Assembly: GCF_008868155.1 (NCBI RefSeq)
Contig: NZ_WBKR01000047.1
Span: 1-32,525 of the forward strand
Reading direction: 5' to 3'
Source of the DNA: Micromonospora sp. ALFpr18c
GTDB lineage: Bacteria; Actinomycetota; Actinomycetes; Mycobacteriales; Micromonosporaceae
Length of the DNA stretch: 32,525 bases
The stretch's first letter is position 1; each line of letters opens with the position of its first letter. Position numbers and translations under genes: made by a program. The notes beneath the pieces were generated by a model that was given only the letters and a program-made list of their open reading frames with translations, did not search any database and was not told where the DNA came from. Positions 29,565 through 32,525 of this stretch are shown here, piece by piece.

Positions 29565-29664
29565 AAAGCCGGCAAGCCGGCCTATCGAGGCTGGGCATGG
29601 CTCACGGGCTACCAACTCGACGACCAGGGCAACGCCATCGACAAGCGGGATCTGCGTTCAGCTC
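29565..29664 (+). pseudogene. Short gene fragment (GWAWLTGYQLDDQG)
   Basis: In one plus frame this reads KAGKPAYRGWAWLTGY followed by QLDDQGNAIDKRDL. That looks like coding sequence of a small actinobacterial protein family of the pattern G-W-x-x-L-x-GY-x-L-x-x-x-G-x-A-V-x-x-R. It has no start and degrades after DLR. Probably debris of a third gene in the rearranged segment. Confidence 0.35.
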
Positions 29665-29698
29665 CAGTGAATACCGCGAGGCGTCGCGGTCATCCGAA

Positions 29699-30253
29699 TC
29701 ACCGCTTAGGCGCTGCCGCCTGCCCTGCGCCCTGCTGATTGGTTACAGCTGGACTAGAGGACCCAGAGACCAAATAGGCTGAACTAGAGGACCCGGAGGC
29801 CGAATAGGGAGCTGGACTATCTGTTCCGCTTCTAATCATCGAAACAGATGAGGTCGAGGCGCGAGCACGAGCCGCCCTTACTGACTCGATTCGAGCACTC
29901 AAACCTTTGTAAAATTCATAGAATCTATATGGATCATTACCCTTCGCATTCCAGAACCTGAATGAGGTATACTCGGCTCGGGAAATCGGAGTATCCGGGG
30001 GCAACTCAATTGCGCGAATATTACACGGCTGAGCCATGTCTCTTAGATATCTGGCCGACCATTGCAAATCCTCATCGGTTACCGCATCCTTATCACGCAC
30101 TTTGCGCTCCTTCGCGTTAAGCGCCGCCCTGACCGGGCTTCATGTTGCGAGACGCCAGCAACCCAGCACCTTCCCGTCATCAACTAAACGGCTGTGGCGG
30201 TCGGCAGGTTCACGCCAGGGCTCAGGAAGGTAAACATGAGCCATTTTCATCAT
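29699..30253 (-). pseudogene. Low-GC orphan gene split by one in-frame TGA
   Basis: A minus-strand frame of 185 codons, open from ATG 30253 (MMKMAHVYLPEPW) to the stop at 29699, except for a single TGA at 30142-30140. Upstream part: VYLPEPWREPADRHSR to VLGCWRLAT. Downstream part: SPVRAALNAKERK, then a GTG at 30100 with AAGGAG 6 nt before it (VRDKDAVTDEDLQWSARYLRDM...). Both parts look like coding sequence of the same composition. Either it is one gene with a nonsense mutation, or the 133-codon downstream part (29699-30100) is a separate gene started at GTG 30100. The C-terminus is Ser/Ala-rich with a 10-residue repeat. No family recognised. Confidence 0.55.
29751..29810. repeat. Two 30-bp direct repeats
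   Basis: 29751-29780 and 29781-29810 match at roughly 24 of 30 positions (shared core ACTAGAGGACCC). They fall in the C-terminal coding part of the minus-strand low-GC gene and give a repeated Ser-rich decapeptide. Confidence 0.75.
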
Positions 30254-30405
30254 GGGTAGCGGGCCCCCTCGGCGACTCGGCGTACAAGGATGGCCCGGAT
30301 GATCCGGGTGGCGGCGGCGTGGGCAGCAGCACAGCTTGGACCCCCGTTGCTGTCACCGCCCCGGGAGCTGATCTTCTCGGGGGGATTTCCGCTGGTGGTG
30401 AAGGG

Positions 30406-30477
30406 TGGGCGCGGCAGGTTTCGAACCTGCGACCCCTCGCTTGTAAGGCGAGTGCTCTCCCACTGAGCTACGCGCCC
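30406..30477 (-). tRNA. tRNA-Val (anticodon TAC)
   Basis: A complete 72-nt cloverleaf on the minus strand: acceptor GGGCGCG/CGCGCCC, D arm GCTC-AGTGGGA-GAGC, anticodon stem CTCGC/GCGAG around CTTACAA (anticodon TAC, reading GTA), and T arm GCAGG-TTCGAAC-CCTGC. The discriminator base is A; CCA is not encoded (CCC follows). Its 3' end faces the rearranged accessory segment, the usual side for island integration. Confidence 0.93.
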
Positions 30478-30493
30478 GGAACGCCCCGTGTGG

Positions 30494-30535
30494 CGGGCCG
30501 GTGGCTGGCAAGCTTACCTGCTTGCCGCCGGCCCG
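30494..30535 (-). terminator. Two-tier stem-loop after ahpE
   Basis: Outer arms CGGGCCGG (30494-30501) and CCGGCCCG (30528-30535), inner arms GGCAAGC (30507-30513) and GCTTGCC (30520-30526), loop of 6 nt. It starts 19 nt past the ahpE stop and separates it from the tRNA. Confidence 0.7.
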
Positions 30536-30554
30536 GACGCACGGCGTACCCCGG

Positions 30555-31019
30555 TCAGATGGCCGCTTCGGCGAGGGCCTTGCGCCAGCCCTGCTGGTCG
30601 CGGGCCCCGCCCGGGCCGTTCATCTCGGCGAAGCGCACCACGCCGGCCTTGTCGATGACGAAGGTGCCCCGGTTGGCGAAGCCGGCGACCTCGTTGAAGA
30701 CCCCGTACGCCTGAGCGACGCCACCGTGCGGCCAGAAGTCGGCCAGCAGGGGGAACTGGTAGCCCTCCCGGTCGGCCCAGATCTTGTGGCTGTAGACCGA
30801 GTCGACGCTGATCGTCAGCACCTGGACGTCGTCGTTCACGTACTCGTTGAGGTTGTCCCGCACCTCGCACAACTCGCCCTGGCAGGTGCCGGTGAAGGCC
30901 AGCGGGTAGAAGACCAGCAGCACGGTGCGCCTGCCCCGGAAGTCGGAGAGCCGGACCTCCTGGTTGTTCTGGTCCTTCAGCACGAAGTCCGGTGCCTCGG
31001 CACCAACCTCGATGGGCAT
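30555..31019 (-). CDS. ahpE: Peroxiredoxin AhpE
   Basis: A 154-residue thiol peroxidase that reduces hydrogen peroxide, organic peroxides and peroxynitrite. The active site is PLAFTGTCQGELC (about 39-51), with P39, T43 and peroxidatic C46; the conserved arginine is probably R117 (ANRGTFVID). C51 is a second cysteine five residues on; mycobacterial AhpE is described as one-cysteine, so its role here is open. The opening IEVGAEAPDFVLKDQNNQ is typical. The ATG at 31019 has GAGGAG upstream. Its neighbour on the 5' side is the DUF3052 gene, the order remembered for Rv2238c-Rv2239c. Confidence 0.92.
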   Translation of the reverse strand: MPIEVGAEAPDFVLKDQNNQEVRLSDFRGRRTVLLVFYPLAFTGTCQGELCEVRDNLNEYVNDDVQVLTISVDSVYSHKIWADREGYQFPLLADFWPHGGVAQAYGVFNEVAGFANRGTFVIDKAGVVRFAEMNGPGGARDQQGWRKALAEAAI

Positions 31020-31104
31020 GCGATCTCCTCGGTCGAGTCAGAGGGACGGCACCAGGCTGCCACACCCGGCGGTACCGACCGCCGGGCGTGCGATGCGGCC
31101 GGGC

Positions 31105-31542
31105 CTACTTCTTGGCCTTGGCCCCGCGGCGCAGCACCAGGCGGGCGCCGCTCCAGTCCCGGCCGGCGTTGACGGTCGAGGTCTGCTGCAGGCCGGCCGT
31201 GGGCGCGGACTCCGCGACCTCGCTCGGCTCGACGTGCCCGTCACGCCCCGCCTTCGGCGTGAGCAGCCACACGACCCCGTTGTCGGCCAGCGGGCCGAGG
31301 GCGTCGACGAGAAGCTCGAAGAGATCACCGTCGCCGTCGCGGTACCAGACCAGCACCGCGTCGACCACCTCGTCGGTGTCCTCGTCGACAAGCTCTCCAC
31401 AGCGGTCGGTCAGGGCGTCGCGGAGATCCTGGTCGACGTCGTCGTCGTACCCCATCTCCATGACGACCATCCCCGGTTCGATCCCGAACCGGTCCGCCAG
31501 GCTGCGTACCCCGTCGGCGGCCTGACCAGCGGTCGCGCTCAC
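31105..31542 (-). CDS. DUF3052 family protein
   Basis: A 145-residue acidic protein of the actinobacterial DUF3052 family (remembered homologue Rv2239c, beside ahpE). Visible family features are LADRFGIEPGMVVMEMGYDD near the start, VVDAVLVWYRDGDGDLFELL in the middle, GVVWLLTPKAGRDGHVEPSE and a basic end (RRGAKAKK). No catalytic motif; function unknown. The GTG at 31542 is chosen because AGGAGG lies 9 nt upstream; an ATG 18 nt further up would itself overlap that site. A 9-bp inverted repeat (31575-31594) lies just before the ribosome-binding site. Confidence 0.88.
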   Translation of the reverse strand: MSATAGQAADGVRSLADRFGIEPGMVVMEMGYDDDVDQDLRDALTDRCGELVDEDTDEVVDAVLVWYRDGDGDLFELLVDALGPLADNGVVWLLTPKAGRDGHVEPSEVAESAPTAGLQQTSTVNAGRDWSGARLVLRRGAKAKK

Positions 31543-31574
31543 TGTCGCGTGCCTCCTCATCTCGTCCCTGCTCG

Positions 31575-31594
31575 CGGCGTCGGGACCGACGCCG
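31575..31594 (-). terminator. Perfect 9-bp inverted repeat between E1-like gene and DUF3052
   Basis: CGGCGTCGG (31575-31583) and CCGACGCCG (31586-31594) surround GA. As RNA it would be an 8-bp stem with a 4-nt loop. It lies 61 nt past the E1-like stop and could end that transcript or control DUF3052. Confidence 0.45.
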
Positions 31595-31655
31595 TCAGGC
31601 AAAGTCCACACAGTTGTGCCTCTGCGCGCAAGTGGCGCACCGGGTGGAACGGAAT

Positions 31656-32525
31656 TTACCGTGCCAGCAGCGTACGGGCACCGTCGGTAATGGCTTCCGT
31701 GGAGACCAGAACATGACGTGCTGCCGGACCTAATGGTACAAACGAGTCAACTCCGGCCACTCGGCGCGCCGCGCCCACATATCCGGCGTCGACCAGGGCG
31801 GCGATCACGCCCTCGCCGACCCCGCCGGACCGGCGTGTCTCGTCCACCACCAGCACCCGGCCCGTCGCGGAGGACTCCCGGATGATGTCGGCCACCGGCA
31901 GGGGAGCCAACCAGCGCAGGTCCACCACGCGGGTGCCCACCCCCTCCTCGGCGAGGACCGCCGCGGCCCGCAGCGACATCCGCACCCCGTTACCGAAGGT
32001 GATGATGGTCAGGTCGTCGGCCGAGCCCACCTGGTAGACCCGTGCCCGCCCGACCGGCACGTGCCCGGCCACCCACGCGCCCGGCTCCGGATAGCCCGCC
32101 AGCCACTCCCCGTCACCCTCGGCGTACAGGTCGCGGGTGTGGTAGAGCGCGATCGGCTCCAGGAACACGCAGACGCTGCCGTCCACCGCCGCGCTCGCCA
32201 GGCAGGTCCGCAGCATGGGCGCGGCGTCGTCCGGCCGCGCCGGCACCGCGATCACCAGACCGGGCACATCCCGGAGTACGGCCACCGAGTTGTCGTTGTG
32301 GAAGTGCCCGCCGAACCCCTCCTGGTACGCCAGCCCGGCCACCCGCACCACCATCGGGTTACGGAACGCCCCCTGCGAGAAGAACCGCATGGTGGCCGCC
32401 TCGCCGCGCAGCTGGTCCTCGGCGTTGTGCAGGTAGGCCAGGTACTGGATCTCCGGCACCGGCAGCATCCCGGCCAACCCCGCGCCCAACCCCAGCCCCA
32501 GCACCGACGTCTCGTCGAGCAGGGT
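31656..32525 (-). CDS. 2-oxoacid dehydrogenase E1-like protein, C-terminal part (partial)
   Basis: The last 289 residues of a gene whose start lies beyond the window; the frame is open to base 32525 (TLLDETSVLGLGLGAGLAG). The sequence is the transketolase-like pyrimidine-binding and C-terminal domains of an E1 beta subunit: QGAFRNPMVVRVAG, GFGGHFHNDNSVAVLRD, PARPDDAAPMLR, then TFGNGVRMSLRAAAVLAEEG and VVDLRWLAPLP, with VVDETRRSGGVGEGV near the end. Such enzymes use thiamine diphosphate to decarboxylate pyruvate or branched-chain 2-oxoacids. Whether this is a separate beta subunit or the end of an alpha-beta fusion cannot be decided from what is visible. The position beside ahpE/DUF3052 recalls aceE in mycobacteria, but the protein is of the E1-beta type. 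Confidence 0.85.
   Translation of the reverse strand, partial: TLLDETSVLGLGLGAGLAGMLPVPEIQYLAYLHNAEDQLRGEAATMRFFSQGAFRNPMVVRVAGLAYQEGFGGHFHNDNSVAVLRDVPGLVIAVPARPDDAAPMLRTCLASAAVDGSVCVFLEPIALYHTRDLYAEGDGEWLAGYPEPGAWVAGHVPVGRARVYQVGSADDLTIITFGNGVRMSLRAAAVLAEEGVGTRVVDLRWLAPLPVADIIRESSATGRVLVVDETRRSGGVGEGVIAALVDAGYVGAARRVAGVDSFVPLGPAARHVLVSTEAITDGARTLLAR

Noticed and set aside
30140..30142. In-frame TGA considered as selenocysteine or programmed readthrough
   Set aside because: No selenoprotein-like context, no recognisable hairpin after it, and no family with Cys at this position; a mutation or two genes is simpler.
30142..30714. Plus-strand frame through the tRNA-Val gene
   Set aside because: It crosses a complete tRNA and a terminator and has no coding character.

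Overview
This window is high-GC actinobacterial chromosome, most likely Micromonosporaceae (Micromonospora-like). That is inferred from base composition, codon use, frequent GTG starts with GTGA or TGATG overlaps, and gene content: DUF3040, DUF3052, AhpE, an RNase H/phosphatase fusion, a SNF2 helicase beside a SWIM protein, and a small primase/polymerase-like protein beside an XRE regulator. No database search was possible, so names rest on motifs and remembered families.

Layout. (1) 123-1862: an MFS exporter and a MarR repressor, divergent, with two tandem palindromic operators between them. (2) 2149-4040: a DUF3311 protein and a sodium:solute symporter (MctP-like) with a CRP-like site upstream. 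(3) 4203-6934: a translationally coupled RNase H/phosphatase, C4 zinc-ribbon protein and Nif3-like protein, the same order as remembered for Mycobacterium Rv2228c-Rv2230c. (4) 7028-9768: an HFCD-type flavoprotein and an XRE regulator, divergent from a primase/polymerase-like protein across a 17-bp perfect palindrome. (5) 10032-16326: a compact five-gene operon (DUF1800, DUF1501, di-heme ferric-reductase-like flavoprotein, membrane-anchored FMN-binding protein, ApbE flavin transferase). This looks like a dedicated electron path across the membrane to a flavinylated protein and two exported DUF proteins, and is the best candidate for an uncharacterised system here. (6) 16758-21272: DUF3040, a SWIM protein and a large SNF2 helicase with internal coding repeats. 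(7) 21339-26275: gene debris (a PfkB-kinase N-terminus and an internally deleted phosphotransferase) mixed with intact genes for a pyruvyl-transferase-like protein, a GNAT, a HAD phosphatase, an alpha/beta hydrolase and a small membrane protein.

(8) 26.4-30.4 kb is a lower-GC, rearranged accessory segment against the 3' end of a tRNA-Val(TAC). It holds a proline-rich orphan gene, a complete IS3-family element with a candidate -1 frameshift site, an ISAs1-family transposase N-terminus fused in frame to a truncated membrane protein, a further gene fragment, and a gene split by one in-frame TGA. (9) 30555-32525 returns to core genes: ahpE, DUF3052 and the C-terminal part of a 2-oxoacid dehydrogenase E1-like protein that runs off the window.

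Three long imperfect inverted repeats (21-104, 21341-21415, 23750-23833) lie in intergenic sequence, two of them next to broken genes, and may belong to a repeat family of this genome.
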